Positions 24,848 to 33,807 of a DNA stretch of 64,000 nt are shown here, one piece after another. The notes beneath the pieces are model-generated. The model searched no databases, was not told the origin of the DNA, and saw only the letters and a list, made by a program, of their open reading frames with translations. Numbering within the stretch: the stretch's first letter is position 1; each line of letters begins with the position of its first letter. The DNA lies in NCBI GenBank assembly GCA_019119205.1, contig DWXK01000006.1, positions 1 to 64,000 of the forward strand. The letters run 5' to 3'. Origin of the DNA: Candidatus Mediterraneibacter intestinavium (GTDB lineage: Bacteria; Bacillota; Clostridia; Lachnospirales; Lachnospiraceae). Position numbers and translations under genes: made by a program.

Positions 24848-26611
24848 ATGTTTTCTAAAAAAGGGAAAAAGAAACAGCAGGAAGAACAGGATATCTTGAA
24901 CAGTACAGATACAGAACTCACAGAGGAGAGCCTTCTTCCGGATGAACTTATAGATGAACTGCCGGACGAACCGGAAGACGCCGGACAGAAACCAAAGAAG
25001 AAACTCCCGGCGTGGGTCATCGTACCGATCCTCGGCGTGGTCGTCGCCGGAGGATTCGGGATCTCCGCACTGACAGGCAGCGGAAACAATACAGACACAG
25101 GTACCGTTCTCGAAGTGACCGAAGTCACCCGGGGAACAGTACAGGAGGTCTATAATTCCAGCGGGACGATCGAAAGCGAGAACACAAAGACTTATTACTC
25201 TCCTGTCACAGCGCCCATCAAAGATTTCAACGCTGTGGTCGGGCAGACCGTCAAATCCGGAGACCTTCTCGTGACCTTTGACACTACAAACCTTGAGAGG
25301 GATAACAAGCAGGCTCAGCTCACCCTCCAGTCCAGCCTGAAAGCTTCTGAGGCGACAAGGGCTCAGAACGCAAAGGCTGTAGAAGCCGCCAACGCCGCTT
25401 CCGCCCAGGCAGCAGATCAGGCAAATGCACTGGCTGACGAGGTCAATGCGCTGGCTGAGCAGGTGGACGCAGCATATGCCCAATATCAGGCAAACCTGGA
25501 AGCCGCCGGATCACAGGCCGCCTCCGCGCAGGCAAGAACAGAAGAACTCCAGAATACGATTGCCCAGAACCAGGAGATCGTCAACGCGAACCAGTCCATC
25601 ATAGACTCCACTGATTCTGGCTACGCCGGAAGACGCGCAGACCTCGATGCAGCACTAAATGTGCCGGAAGCCGAGCGCACAGAAGAACAGAACAAGACCA
25701 TCGCCGATCTTCAGCCGGTCTTTGATGCATACGACGCGGCCGTCACCGCACGCAACGAAGCCCAGGCAGCTATCGATGCAGCCAACAGCGAACTCCAGAC
25801 ACTGAGCACATCTACACCGGATGTGGACGACGCCGGCTACACGGAGTTAAAAGCACAGTACGACGCCAAGTACGCCGAGTGGCAGGCAGCTTACCAGGCA
25901 GCAAACACGCCAACAGCAGATGCCGGCATGACTGCTGCCGAATCCGAAAGCCTTGACATCAGCGACAACCTTGCCGAGCTTACAGCGCTCACTCCCGAAG
26001 AACTCCTTGAAAAAGGACGGGAAGGGATGAAAGCAGACATGGACGGCGTCATCGCTTCCGTCGATCCGCTCCAGACCAACAGCGCGGCTCAGGGCGCGGC
26101 GCTCTTCTCTATCGCCAGCATGGAAAATGTAAGAGTCCGGATCGAGATCTCACCGGACGATTATTCAAAGATGAAGACCGGGACCGCCGTCACCATCACG
26201 GTAGGAGAGGATACATACGAAGGGACGCTGTCATCGGTTGACAATATCGCCGTACAGAACGAGAGCGGGACACCGGTCATCGGCGCCCAGATCCACATCA
26301 ATGACCCGGATGAGAACATCTGTATCGGAGCAACTGCAAAGGTCCGCATGACCGTCGCTGAATCCAAAAACGTTCTCCTGGTTCCGACAGAAGTGGTCAA
26401 TGCTTCCACCGATGGAGATTTTGTCTATGTTATCGAGAACGGCGTTGTGAAAGAACGCCCGGTAGAACTTGGGACTTCCTCCGCCACAGAGACAGAGATC
26501 GTCAGCGGGCTGGAAGAAGGCGAGCAGGTCGTCAGCGACCTGAGCGTAGACATCCAGGAGGGAATGCGCGCGATCCCTCAGGAAGCGGCATCCGATCAGT
26601 CAGGAAATTAG
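24848..26611 (+). CDS. Membrane fusion / HlyD-type adaptor of a MacAB-like exporter
   Basis: A 587-residue protein. An acidic cytoplasmic N-terminus (1-50) is followed by one membrane anchor (about 52-75, [17 protein letters not shown]). A split biotinyl-lipoyl domain flanks a long Ala/Gln/Glu-rich coiled coil (about 150-330), and beta-barrel domains fill the C-terminal third ([16 protein letters not shown] onward). In Gram-positives such adaptors extend the exporter into the wall. The coiled coil is long for the family and interrupted by a [13 protein letters not shown] segment. It lies between the ATPase and permease genes. Confidence 0.9.
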   Translation: MFSKKGKKKQQEEQDILNSTDTELTEESLLPDELIDELPDEPEDAGQKPKKKLPAWVIVPILGVVVAGGFGISALTGSGNNTDTGTVLEVTEVTRGTVQEVYNSSGTIESENTKTYYSPVTAPIKDFNAVVGQTVKSGDLLVTFDTTNLERDNKQAQLTLQSSLKASEATRAQNAKAVEAANAASAQAADQANALADEVNALAEQVDAAYAQYQANLEAAGSQAASAQARTEELQNTIAQNQEIVNANQSIIDSTDSGYAGRRADLDAALNVPEAERTEEQNKTIADLQPVFDAYDAAVTARNEAQAAIDAANSELQTLSTSTPDVDDAGYTELKAQYDAKYAEWQAAYQAANTPTADAGMTAAESESLDISDNLAELTALTPEELLEKGREGMKADMDGVIASVDPLQTNSAAQGAALFSIASMENVRVRIEISPDDYSKMKTGTAVTITVGEDTYEGTLSSVDNIAVQNESGTPVIGAQIHINDPDENICIGATAKVRMTVAESKNVLLVPTEVVNASTDGDFVYVIENGVVKERPVELGTSSATETEIVSGLEEGEQVVSDLSVDIQEGMRAIPQEAASDQSGN

Positions 26612-26624
26612 AGGGGTTGGAAAT

Positions 26625-27863
26625 ATGGGACAGTTTCTTGAATATGTAAAAATGGCGCTGGACAACATCCGCGCCAACAAAGGGCGGTCATTCCTCACCA
26701 TGCTGGGCATCATCATCGGCATCACCTCCGTGGTGACCATCGTTTCCATCGGAAACGGATTGAGGAATGACGTGGTGGACGCCACCAACATGCAGACCAA
26801 CACCGTGACCGTACAGATAAACAGCGAGGAAGTGACCAGTACAGACGCCATCACGGGAGAGGATATCGCTTTTCTCCGGGATACTCTGGGAAGTTCCGTG
26901 GAAAATATCACCGCCTCCCAGACGACGTCCGGAAAGTGCACGACCCGCAAAGGGACCTTCGACGCTTATGTCACGATGACGACCCCGGATTATGAAAACG
27001 CGCAGTATTCTTCCCCTCTCGTAAAAGGGAGTTATTTCACTGAAAACGACATGGAGAGCGGGAGACCGGTCTGCGTGATCGATGAACTCACCGCCCGGTA
27101 TCTCTTTGGAAATACCAACGTGGTCGGAATGACTTTTGAACTTGCCATAGACAGCGGGATCCAGGAAGTGACGATCCTTGGCATCCGTGAGACTTCCGCC
27201 GACATGCTGGAGGTGGAGGCGACTTATCAGGCAATGGGCATGCCTGAGACCATCTCCATCGAAGTTCCATACACGCTTTCCGAGGCATTCGGACAGCCGA
27301 TCGAAGGATTTTATTCTGTGTCACTGACCGCAGCAGACAGCGAAAACACGACCCGGGTCGCCTCTGCAGCGGTTCAGGTCCTGAACTCACGGCACCAGGA
27401 TCTCGGGGATACGCCGTTTATGCAGCAGCGCCCCATCGACATCTCTGATATGATGGGAGCCATCATGGACGGCGTCACAGCCTTTGTCGCCCTGGTCGCT
27501 GCGATCTCCCTGATCGTCGGAGGGATCGGCGTCATGAATATCATGCTGGTCTCCGTCACAGAGCGCACTCGGGAGATCGGAATCCGGAAGGCACTGGGCG
27601 CAAAGACCGGCTCCATCATCGCCCAGTTCCTCTGTGAATCTGCCATCATCTCCGGAATGGGCGGGATCATCGGCATCCTGCTGGGAGGAGGGCTGACTGC
27701 CCTGATCAGCATTTTAGAAATCGGCGGGATCCACGCTTCCCTCTCTCTTCCGGCAGTGATAATCGCAACATTGTTCTCCTGTGGAGTAGGGATCATCTTC
27801 GGGATCTATCCCGCAAGGAAAGCTGCCCGTCTAAGTCCGATTGAAGCATTAAGGCGAATGTGA
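26625..27863 (+). CDS. FtsX-type ABC permease (MacB-like)
   Basis: A 412-residue permease with the MacB layout: one N-terminal helix ([22 protein letters not shown]), a large extracytoplasmic domain (about 50-280) and three C-terminal helices with the FtsX domain ([20 protein letters not shown] region). It works with the ATPase and adaptor just upstream; spacing is 13 nt. The substrate may be a peptide, toxin or lipid and is not shown by context. Confidence 0.93.
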   Translation: MGQFLEYVKMALDNIRANKGRSFLTMLGIIIGITSVVTIVSIGNGLRNDVVDATNMQTNTVTVQINSEEVTSTDAITGEDIAFLRDTLGSSVENITASQTTSGKCTTRKGTFDAYVTMTTPDYENAQYSSPLVKGSYFTENDMESGRPVCVIDELTARYLFGNTNVVGMTFELAIDSGIQEVTILGIRETSADMLEVEATYQAMGMPETISIEVPYTLSEAFGQPIEGFYSVSLTAADSENTTRVASAAVQVLNSRHQDLGDTPFMQQRPIDISDMMGAIMDGVTAFVALVAAISLIVGGIGVMNIMLVSVTERTREIGIRKALGAKTGSIIAQFLCESAIISGMGGIIGILLGGGLTALISILEIGGIHASLSLPAVIIATLFSCGVGIIFGIYPARKAARLSPIEALRRM

Positions 27864-27920
27864 TATACTGTGCTCAGTGGCATAGTTTCACTATATTTCA
27901 TTTATGAGGAGGTTTTTCCT

Positions 27921-28298
27921 ATGAAGAAAAAAAGCAAGCTGTTACACGTTGTATCCATTATAATCATTGTCTTCGGCGCTCTCGCAGTCATCAGCAGTAT
28001 CTTTTCCATCCTGATGCGGGATCTGATGGACGCATCCTATGAGATGCTTGGGATGACGCCGCCCCCGACAGTGTATTATATCTGGGGACTTGTTCTCGCA
28101 TGCTTCGAGCTTGCGGCAGGTATCATCGGCGTAGTATATAAATCAAAAAAATCGGTATTTATCACAGCCGTTATTTATATCATCGCGATCATTGCCGACT
28201 TGATCTATGCGACTGTAACCGCGGGATTTTCCGTTACCTATATCATAAGTCTGGTCCTTCCGCTCCTCTATCTGTGGGGCGTATATCAGTCCGAATAG
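27921..28298 (+). CDS. Small four-helix membrane protein of unknown function
   Basis: A 125-residue hydrophobic protein with four predicted transmembrane segments (about 10-32, 50-70, 75-95, 98-120) and a KKKSK N-terminus. The start at 27921 follows GAGGAGG by 8 nt; an upstream in-frame start has no RBS. It is 57 nt after the exporter permease and before the operon terminator, so probably co-transcribed. I do not recognise the family. Confidence 0.75.
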   Translation: MKKKSKLLHVVSIIIIVFGALAVISSIFSILMRDLMDASYEMLGMTPPPTVYYIWGLVLACFELAAGIIGVVYKSKKSVFITAVIYIIAIIADLIYATVTAGFSVTYIISLVLPLLYLWGVYQSE

Positions 28299-28340
28299 GC
28301 TTCATGCCGGACTGCCCGGTGTCAGGCTATATGTACAAAA

Positions 28341-28399
28341 AGACCGCAGAGAACTTTCTGTCCTCACAGCAGAGGCGGAACAGTTCTCCGCGGTCTTTT
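28341..28399 (+). terminator. Terminator of the MacAB-like operon
   Basis: A 14 bp stem with one mismatch (GACCGCAGAGAACT / AGTTCTCCGCGGTC) and a loop of about 25 nt ends in CTTTTCC. The T-tract is short. Confidence 0.7.
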
Positions 28400-28465
28400 C
28401 CATTGCAAAACCTTTCTGTCTATTTTATAATATGATATTATCGAGTTTTTTCGGAGGAATGCCAC

Positions 28466-30046
28466 ATGTGGAAAAGAAGAGTTCTCAAGAAAAAAGTGCG
28501 TACAACGATGAAGCAGAGCTACTGGCGGATGGTATCCGTCTGTTTTCTCGCCGCCATGCTGGCCGGACTCTACCCTGTTTCCGCCACTTTCCTGGGCACC
28601 CAGGCAGCGATCCCGTCGATCGACAGGGACATGACAGCCCCTTTTTCCGCTGAGCTTACCAATTCACAGCTCGTTTCCAGCCTTGCAGGCCGGCTCTTTG
28701 GGGATACATTTCTCTCGGATTTTTTCCAGTCGCCGTTTTCGGCTGTGGCAGATCTCGTCATCGAGCTGATATCTACGAGCAGTTCGGCTTTCTTCTCTGT
28801 CCTCCGTGCCCTTAATAATTATTTCGTTGAAAACTGGGGCATCTCGACCCTGATCCTGATCATAGGCGTGATCACTTCATTTTTATATCAGCTTTTTATC
28901 CGCAATATCCTGAACATCGGTGAGAAACGATTTTTCCTGGAAAGCCACAGCTATCGCCAGACTCCGATATCGAAGATCTTCTTTCTCTACAAACTGCGCT
29001 GCATCCAGCACCCTGCATGGATCATGTTCTGCCGCTCAGTCTTTCAGTTTCTCTGGAGCCTGACGGTCGTGGGCGGCGTCATCAAATATTATGAGTACAG
29101 CATGATCCCTTATATCCTTGCAGAAAACCCGCAGATCAGCCGCAAAGACGTTTTTTTCCTCTCGCGTCAGCTCATGCGCCACAATAAATACAGGCTTTTC
29201 TTGATGCATGTTTCATTTGCAGGATGGAAACTTCTCTCCCTGCTCACTTTCGGTCTTCTTGACTTCGCCTTTGTCAACCCGTATATGACCGGCACAGAGG
29301 CCGAACTTTACCTGAACCTGCGCAGAAATTATGTACTTTCGCGTTCTCCCCGCTATGAGTGCCTGAACGATTCTTATCTCGAGCATGTACCTTCAGAGGA
29401 TGAACTGCTCATCAGCAAGGCGCTTTACGATGATTCCCGCGGACCTTATACACAGATCTCCTACTTTGCGCCGGAACAGTATCCTGTCTTCCTTTTTTCA
29501 GTTCAGCCGCCCTTTAAGGCAGTGAGATCCCCTGTCAAAGCGGACAGGAAATATACTTTCCTCTCCTGCGTTTTCCTCTTTCACGCGTTCTCCATCCTCG
29601 GATGGGGCGCTGAGATGATGATCCAGCTCCTCATTAACGGGACTAGCGACGGGATCTACTCTCCTGTGAGCCCCTGGATGCCCATTTACGGCATCTTCGG
29701 GACATTGATTCTCCTGGTATGCAGGCGGATCATCAAAAAACCTGCGTTCGTGTTCCTGCTGAACTTCGTGTTCTTCACTGTCCTGGAATTTGCAATGAGC
29801 CTGACCGCCGAACTTATTACCGGCCTGCGGCCATGGGATTACAGCGGATACTCGTTCAATATCGCCGGAAGGGTTTACGCCGGCGGATCCGTCTCTGCAG
29901 CTCTTTTCGGATGCGCGTTCCTGTACTATATCGCCCCCCGGCTGACCGACCGTTTCATGAAACTGACGAAATCTGTGAGGATTACTGTCTGTGTCTGCCT
30001 GACACTGGCTTTCATTGTAGATATACTCCTGAAAGCACTCAGTTGA
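28466..30046 (+). CDS. DUF975 / putative ABC-transporter type IV fusion membrane protein
   Basis: A 526-residue integral membrane protein. The N-terminal about 330 residues resemble DUF975 proteins (several helices, NKYRLFLMHVSFAGWKLLS and a YxNPY-type segment, FVNPYMTGTEAELY). The C-terminal about 170 residues (FHAFSILGWGAEMMIQ onward, with PWMPIYGIFG) resemble the 'putative ABC-transporter type IV' (DUF1113) family. Fusion of the two is known in Lachnospiraceae; the function is unknown. RBS GGAGG, 8 nt. Monocistronic by layout. Confidence 0.8.
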   Translation: MWKRRVLKKKVRTTMKQSYWRMVSVCFLAAMLAGLYPVSATFLGTQAAIPSIDRDMTAPFSAELTNSQLVSSLAGRLFGDTFLSDFFQSPFSAVADLVIELISTSSSAFFSVLRALNNYFVENWGISTLILIIGVITSFLYQLFIRNILNIGEKRFFLESHSYRQTPISKIFFLYKLRCIQHPAWIMFCRSVFQFLWSLTVVGGVIKYYEYSMIPYILAENPQISRKDVFFLSRQLMRHNKYRLFLMHVSFAGWKLLSLLTFGLLDFAFVNPYMTGTEAELYLNLRRNYVLSRSPRYECLNDSYLEHVPSEDELLISKALYDDSRGPYTQISYFAPEQYPVFLFSVQPPFKAVRSPVKADRKYTFLSCVFLFHAFSILGWGAEMMIQLLINGTSDGIYSPVSPWMPIYGIFGTLILLVCRRIIKKPAFVFLLNFVFFTVLEFAMSLTAELITGLRPWDYSGYSFNIAGRVYAGGSVSAALFGCAFLYYIAPRLTDRFMKLTKSVRITVCVCLTLAFIVDILLKALS

Positions 30047-30161
30047 GCATTGATTTTTGTGCCAAATGATAGTACACTTTTTATATGTTTAAAACACCGG
30101 GATCTGCCAGATACATACGGCATCCCCAGGAAATGGAAACTTTAAAAGAAAGGAAATAGAT

Positions 30162-31094
30162 ATGATGAAAAAACGAGTTGTTGTCGCTCTGGGACACCGT
30201 GCTCTCGGCACCACGCTCCCCGAGCAGAAAGTCGCTGTAAAGCATACGGCAAAATGTATCGCAGACCTGATCGAGGAAGGCTATCAGGTTGCGATCACTC
30301 ACAGTAACGCTCCCCAGGTCGGGATGATCCACACCGCAATGAACGAATTTGCAAAGGCGCATCCGGAATACACCGCATGCCCCATGTCCGTCTGCTCTGC
30401 CATGAGCCAGGGCTATATCGGATACGACCTTCAGAACGGGATCCGGGAGGAACTGCTGAACCGCGGTATCTACCGCACCGTCAGCACCGTTCTCACCCAG
30501 GTCATCGTCGATCCATATGACGACGCCTTCTATACGCCCACCAAAGTCCTTGGACGTTATATGAATGCTGAGGAGGCGAATGAGGAGCGCAAAAAAGGAA
30601 ACTACGTCATCGAAGAAGCGGGCAGAGGTTTCCGCCGTGTCGTCTCTGCTCCGAATCCGGTAAAGATCGTGGAACTGGACGCAGTGAACGCACTCCTTGA
30701 CGCGGATCAGATCGTTGTCGCCGCAGGCGGAGGCGGGATCCCGGTCCTTGAGCAGGACAATCACCTCAAGGGAGCCAGCGCAGTCATTGAGAAGGATCTT
30801 GCGGCAGGAAAACTCGCTGAGGGCATCAATGCGGATATGCTCATTATCCTGACAAATGTAGAGAAAGTCTGCATCAATCTGGGGCAGCCTGACGAACAGC
30901 CCCTTGGAGAGATCTCCGTAGAAGAGGCAAAAAATTACATGGAAGAAGGACATTTCGGGATCTACAACATGCTCCCGAAATTCCGCGCTGCCGTAGAGTT
31001 TATCGAAGAGCGTGAGGGACGGACTGCATATATCACATCCTTTGACAAAGTAAAAGATGCTCTGAAAGGGAAAACAGGCACCGTCATCCGCTAA
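30162..31094 (+). CDS. arcC: Carbamate kinase
   Basis: A 310-residue amino-acid-kinase-fold enzyme that makes ATP from carbamoyl phosphate. Motifs: the N-terminal VVALGHRAL (the usual GGNA reads GHRA), VTHSNAPQVG (here AITHSNAPQVG), VVAAGGGGIPV (about 188-198) and the DKD-like IEKDLAA segment. The length is typical. The arginine-deiminase partners are not in the window, so carbamoyl phosphate could come from other sources such as allantoin, agmatine or arginine breakdown elsewhere. The GGNA-to-GHRA change is unusual and seen in a known sub-branch. Terminator directly after. Confidence 0.9.
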   Translation: MMKKRVVVALGHRALGTTLPEQKVAVKHTAKCIADLIEEGYQVAITHSNAPQVGMIHTAMNEFAKAHPEYTACPMSVCSAMSQGYIGYDLQNGIREELLNRGIYRTVSTVLTQVIVDPYDDAFYTPTKVLGRYMNAEEANEERKKGNYVIEEAGRGFRRVVSAPNPVKIVELDAVNALLDADQIVVAAGGGGIPVLEQDNHLKGASAVIEKDLAAGKLAEGINADMLIILTNVEKVCINLGQPDEQPLGEISVEEAKNYMEEGHFGIYNMLPKFRAAVEFIEEREGRTAYITSFDKVKDALKGKTGTVIR

Positions 31095-31131
31095 AGATGA
31101 TATTTTTTCTCATAATATATAAGTTAACCAG

Positions 31132-31157
31132 AAAACCGGGGAAACCCGGTTTTTCTT
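31132..31157 (+). terminator. Terminator of arcC
   Basis: AAACCGGG-GAAA-CCCGGTTT followed by TTCTTTG: an 8 bp stem with a stable GAAA tetraloop, 38 nt after the carbamate kinase stop. Confidence 0.85.
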
Positions 31158-31216
31158 TGTTTGATTTTCAGGTTGATTTTTCCGAATATTTGTTGTAGTA
31201 TATGCATATGCTAGAT

Positions 31217-31233
31217 GTAGTTTTAAAAACTAC
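31217..31233 (+). promoter_or_regulatory. Palindrome upstream of the hemolysin III gene
   Basis: A perfect 8-1-8 inverted repeat GTAGTTTT-A-AAAACTAC lies 39 bp before the start codon, in the region where the transcript should begin. It looks like a dimeric repressor site (MarR or PadR size class), but no regulator adjoins. Confidence 0.45.
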
Positions 31234-31271
31234 TTGTTGTTTTATCATACATTTGGGAGGTGCATTTTATC

Positions 31272-31970
31272 ATGAAGGCTGTAACAAAAAACCTCGCACA
31301 GACTACAGGAACAGAAAAAAAACATCACATCAAAGAACCCGGCAGCGCGATCACGCATTTTATCGGGATGCTCATGGCGATCTTCGCAGCCGTACCACTT
31401 CTGATCAAGGCTGCCCACGAACCGAGCAGGATATACATCATCTCGCTCACGATCTATGCGGCAAGCCTGATCTTATTATATGCGGCAAGCACTTCGTACC
31501 ATACTTTCGACATCTCGCCGAAGGTGAACACGATTTTAAAAAAGATCGATCACATGATGATATCCGTTCTTATCGCCGGTAGTTACACGCCGGTGTGCCT
31601 GATCGTGTTAAAAGGCAGGACCGGGATCATCCTCCTCACGATCGTGTGGGCGATCGCGATCGCAGGGATCCTGATCAAAGCGTTCTGGGTATACTGTCCG
31701 AAATGGGTCTCCTCCGTCCTCTATATCGGGATGGGCTGGACCTGCGTACTCGCCTTCACCCAGATCCTGAACAACATGTCCCCTGCAGCCTTCGGATGGC
31801 TCCTCGCAGGAGGGATCATCTACACTGTGGGCGGCGTGATCTATGCGCTGAAGCTTCCGATCTTCAACAGCAGGCACAAAAACTTCGGCAGCCACGAGAT
31901 CTTTCATCTCTTTGTCATGGGCGGAAGCGCCTGCCATTTCGTGGTGATGTATGCGTTCCTGCTGCCATAG
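31272..31970 (+). CDS. Hemolysin III family (YqfA/PAQR) membrane protein
   Basis: A 232-residue, seven-helix protein of the hemolysin III/PAQR superfamily. Conserved features: EPGSAITHFIGM near the N-terminus (His), STSYHTFD after helix 2 (Ser and His), and HEIFHLFVMGGSACHF in the last loop (two His), the set that binds zinc in this superfamily. The ATG at 31272 is chosen since GGGAGG lies 11 nt before it; the GTG four codons upstream overlaps that RBS. Members act as zinc-dependent hydrolases or membrane-fluidity proteins; haemolytic activity is doubtful. Confidence 0.92.
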   Translation: MKAVTKNLAQTTGTEKKHHIKEPGSAITHFIGMLMAIFAAVPLLIKAAHEPSRIYIISLTIYAASLILLYAASTSYHTFDISPKVNTILKKIDHMMISVLIAGSYTPVCLIVLKGRTGIILLTIVWAIAIAGILIKAFWVYCPKWVSSVLYIGMGWTCVLAFTQILNNMSPAAFGWLLAGGIIYTVGGVIYALKLPIFNSRHKNFGSHEIFHLFVMGGSACHFVVMYAFLLP

Positions 31971-32044
31971 GATGGATGCTCTGTCGCAAAGTATATGCTT
32001 CACTGTAAAATGAACGCATTACCATAGGATTCCGCAGAATTTGT

Positions 32045-32099
32045 CAAAAAACATCCCGTAAAACCGGATGACATATTTCGGTTTTACGGGATATTTTTA
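32045..32099. terminator. Bidirectional terminator
   Basis: A 14 bp perfect stem ATCCCGTAAAACCG/CGGTTTTACGGGAT, with ATTTTTAA on the plus side and GTTTTTTG on the minus side, lies between the convergent hemolysin III and flavodoxin genes. Confidence 0.9.
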
Positions 32100-32126
32100 A
32101 CTGGTCATCAAATTTCTTCTATCTGA

Positions 32127-32633
32127 TCATAAGACATCTCTGACCGCTTCTCCCAGCATGTTCAGATCCGCCTCATCCGGATGCTGTACCGCCCGGTCAA
32201 AATTCTCGATCATGCCTTTGATCCTCTGATCCCCGGGATTCTGCTCCATCATCCCCTCATATCTCTTTCGCACGCTCTGGGGCATCTTTCCCTGACACAT
32301 ATATGTCCCGACAACTTCGTTATCTGCTGCCAGATGTCCTTTCACTCTTTCCAGGATCTGGTCAAAGTAACTCTGCGCGCCTCCAAATCCGGCTGTTCCG
32401 AACAGGAATACTCTCCTGCCGTGCAGTCCCTCCAGGAAGTGCCCCAGTTCCTCGCTGCAGTCGCCTTTATCGGTCCAGAAACCCGCAAAGATAATATCTG
32501 CCCGGACTGCTGTCCCGGCTTCTTCTACAGTTCCGAAACAGACGCACTCCTTTTTTCCCAGTCTTTTTCTGATCTCCTCTGCCAGCATCTTTGTATTCCC
32601 TGTCGCGCTGGCATAAATTACAGCATAAGTCAT
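32127..32633 (-). CDS. Flavodoxin-family protein
   Basis: A 168-residue flavodoxin fold. The FMN phosphate loop is SATGNTKML (9-17), followed by FWTDKGDCS and FGTAGFGG, the second and third flavin loops. The C-terminal about 50 residues are helical and longer than in classical flavodoxin. This layout resembles the flavodoxin-like partners found with reductases in Lachnospiraceae, including BilS, but BilR is not present, so no pathway is claimed. Monocistronic. Confidence 0.85.
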   Translation of the reverse strand: MTYAVIYASATGNTKMLAEEIRKRLGKKECVCFGTVEEAGTAVRADIIFAGFWTDKGDCSEELGHFLEGLHGRRVFLFGTAGFGGAQSYFDQILERVKGHLAADNEVVGTYMCQGKMPQSVRKRYEGMMEQNPGDQRIKGMIENFDRAVQHPDEADLNMLGEAVRDVL

Positions 32634-32708
32634 TTTATCCGTCCTTTCTTTAGTGTAACAGCAGGATGCTCATTTTATATTGTTTTTGTTTCTGACTCTT
32701 CTATCGCA

Positions 32709-33776
32709 TCACAACGCAAATTTTCCAACGCCCTCGACTTTCTCCAAAATCCCCAGCGCTTCCCCGACCATATCAAATTCCTCCATATAGATGCAGTGGG
32801 GGAAGAACTCTTTCAGGCTCTTGTCCAGGATCATCTCGCGGCACTCGGCGTAATCCATCCATATGACCTCCGAGACTTCGTCTTTCTGCAGTGTCAGGTC
32901 CTCGATCTCCACCGGCTCCTGATACAGGTAGATCCGGCTCAGCTCGTTATCCTTAAATGGCTGTCCGTAAAATGTATCTTCAAATCCGCACCGGCGCATC
33001 CCGACTTCCCGGAGCTGCCCGGCTTCTGCCCGGATCCCCAGTTCCTCCTTCAGTTCCCTCAGTGCGCTCTCCGGATAATCACAGCCCGCGTCCACATGCC
33101 CGGCGGAAGAGATATCGTAACATCCCGGATTGGAATCCTTTGTCTCACTCCGCTTCTGAAGGAGCACGTCATATCCGCTGAACTCATTGGGCCTTACGAT
33201 CCAGGTATGGACCGTTGCGTGAAGGGCGCCTTCCCGGTGCGCCACGCCACGCTCTTTTACCACGCCCGTCTTTGTGCCGTCCGGATTCCTCTCATCGAAC
33301 AGTTCCATGGGCTTGCCGTCCAGAGCCGCATACTGAAGGACATCATGAGTGTCATATACCAGTTTCAGCGAGAAGAAACTGCGTCCTTCATCAAGGAGCC
33401 GGAAGAAGATCTTGTCCCCCTCCCAGATCTCCATGGACCAGATCTTCTCTTTCTCAACCCACTCCAGTTCTCCCTCGTCGCATTCAGCAGGCGTTCCCTC
33501 GAACCCGTCCGCGGTGTACAGCGACATATACTCCACCACATTTTCTCCGTAGACAAAGGTGACCAGCCCGCGGTACCGCCAGGATGTGAGCGTATATCCT
33601 GTCTCTTCCTTCACTTCGCGCAGCAGACACTCCTCCGGGCTCTCACCGTACTCGAAATGACCACCCACTCCGATCCATTTGTCTTTGTTTACATCATTCT
33701 CCTTCACCGTCCGGTGGAGCATAAGGTATTTTCCGTCTTTTTCGATATAGCACAGCGTGCTCAGTTTTGACGCCAT
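32709..33776 (-). CDS. Double-Nudix hydrolase
   Basis: A 355-residue protein with two Nudix domains. Box 1 is GHFEYGESPEECLLREVKEE (about 38-57 from this start, MutT/8-oxo-dGTPase-like domain, 1-155). Box 2 is GHVDAGCDYPESALRELKEE (about 240-260, in an IDI/YfcD-like domain with TVHTWIVRP and LLQKRS). The start at 33776 follows AGGAGG, 8 nt; a longer in-frame start lacks an RBS. Both boxes keep the REx2EE catalytic glutamates. Each domain would hydrolyse nucleoside-diphosphate-linked substrates. Such a fusion is uncommon but occurs in Firmicutes. Confidence 0.9.
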   Translation of the reverse strand: MASKLSTLCYIEKDGKYLMLHRTVKENDVNKDKWIGVGGHFEYGESPEECLLREVKEETGYTLTSWRYRGLVTFVYGENVVEYMSLYTADGFEGTPAECDEGELEWVEKEKIWSMEIWEGDKIFFRLLDEGRSFFSLKLVYDTHDVLQYAALDGKPMELFDERNPDGTKTGVVKERGVAHREGALHATVHTWIVRPNEFSGYDVLLQKRSETKDSNPGCYDISSAGHVDAGCDYPESALRELKEELGIRAEAGQLREVGMRRCGFEDTFYGQPFKDNELSRIYLYQEPVEIEDLTLQKDEVSEVIWMDYAECREMILDKSLKEFFPHCIYMEEFDMVGEALGILEKVEGVGKFAL

Positions 33777-33807
33777 TCTTTTTTCCTCCTGTTTCTTATC
33801 TGCTTTT

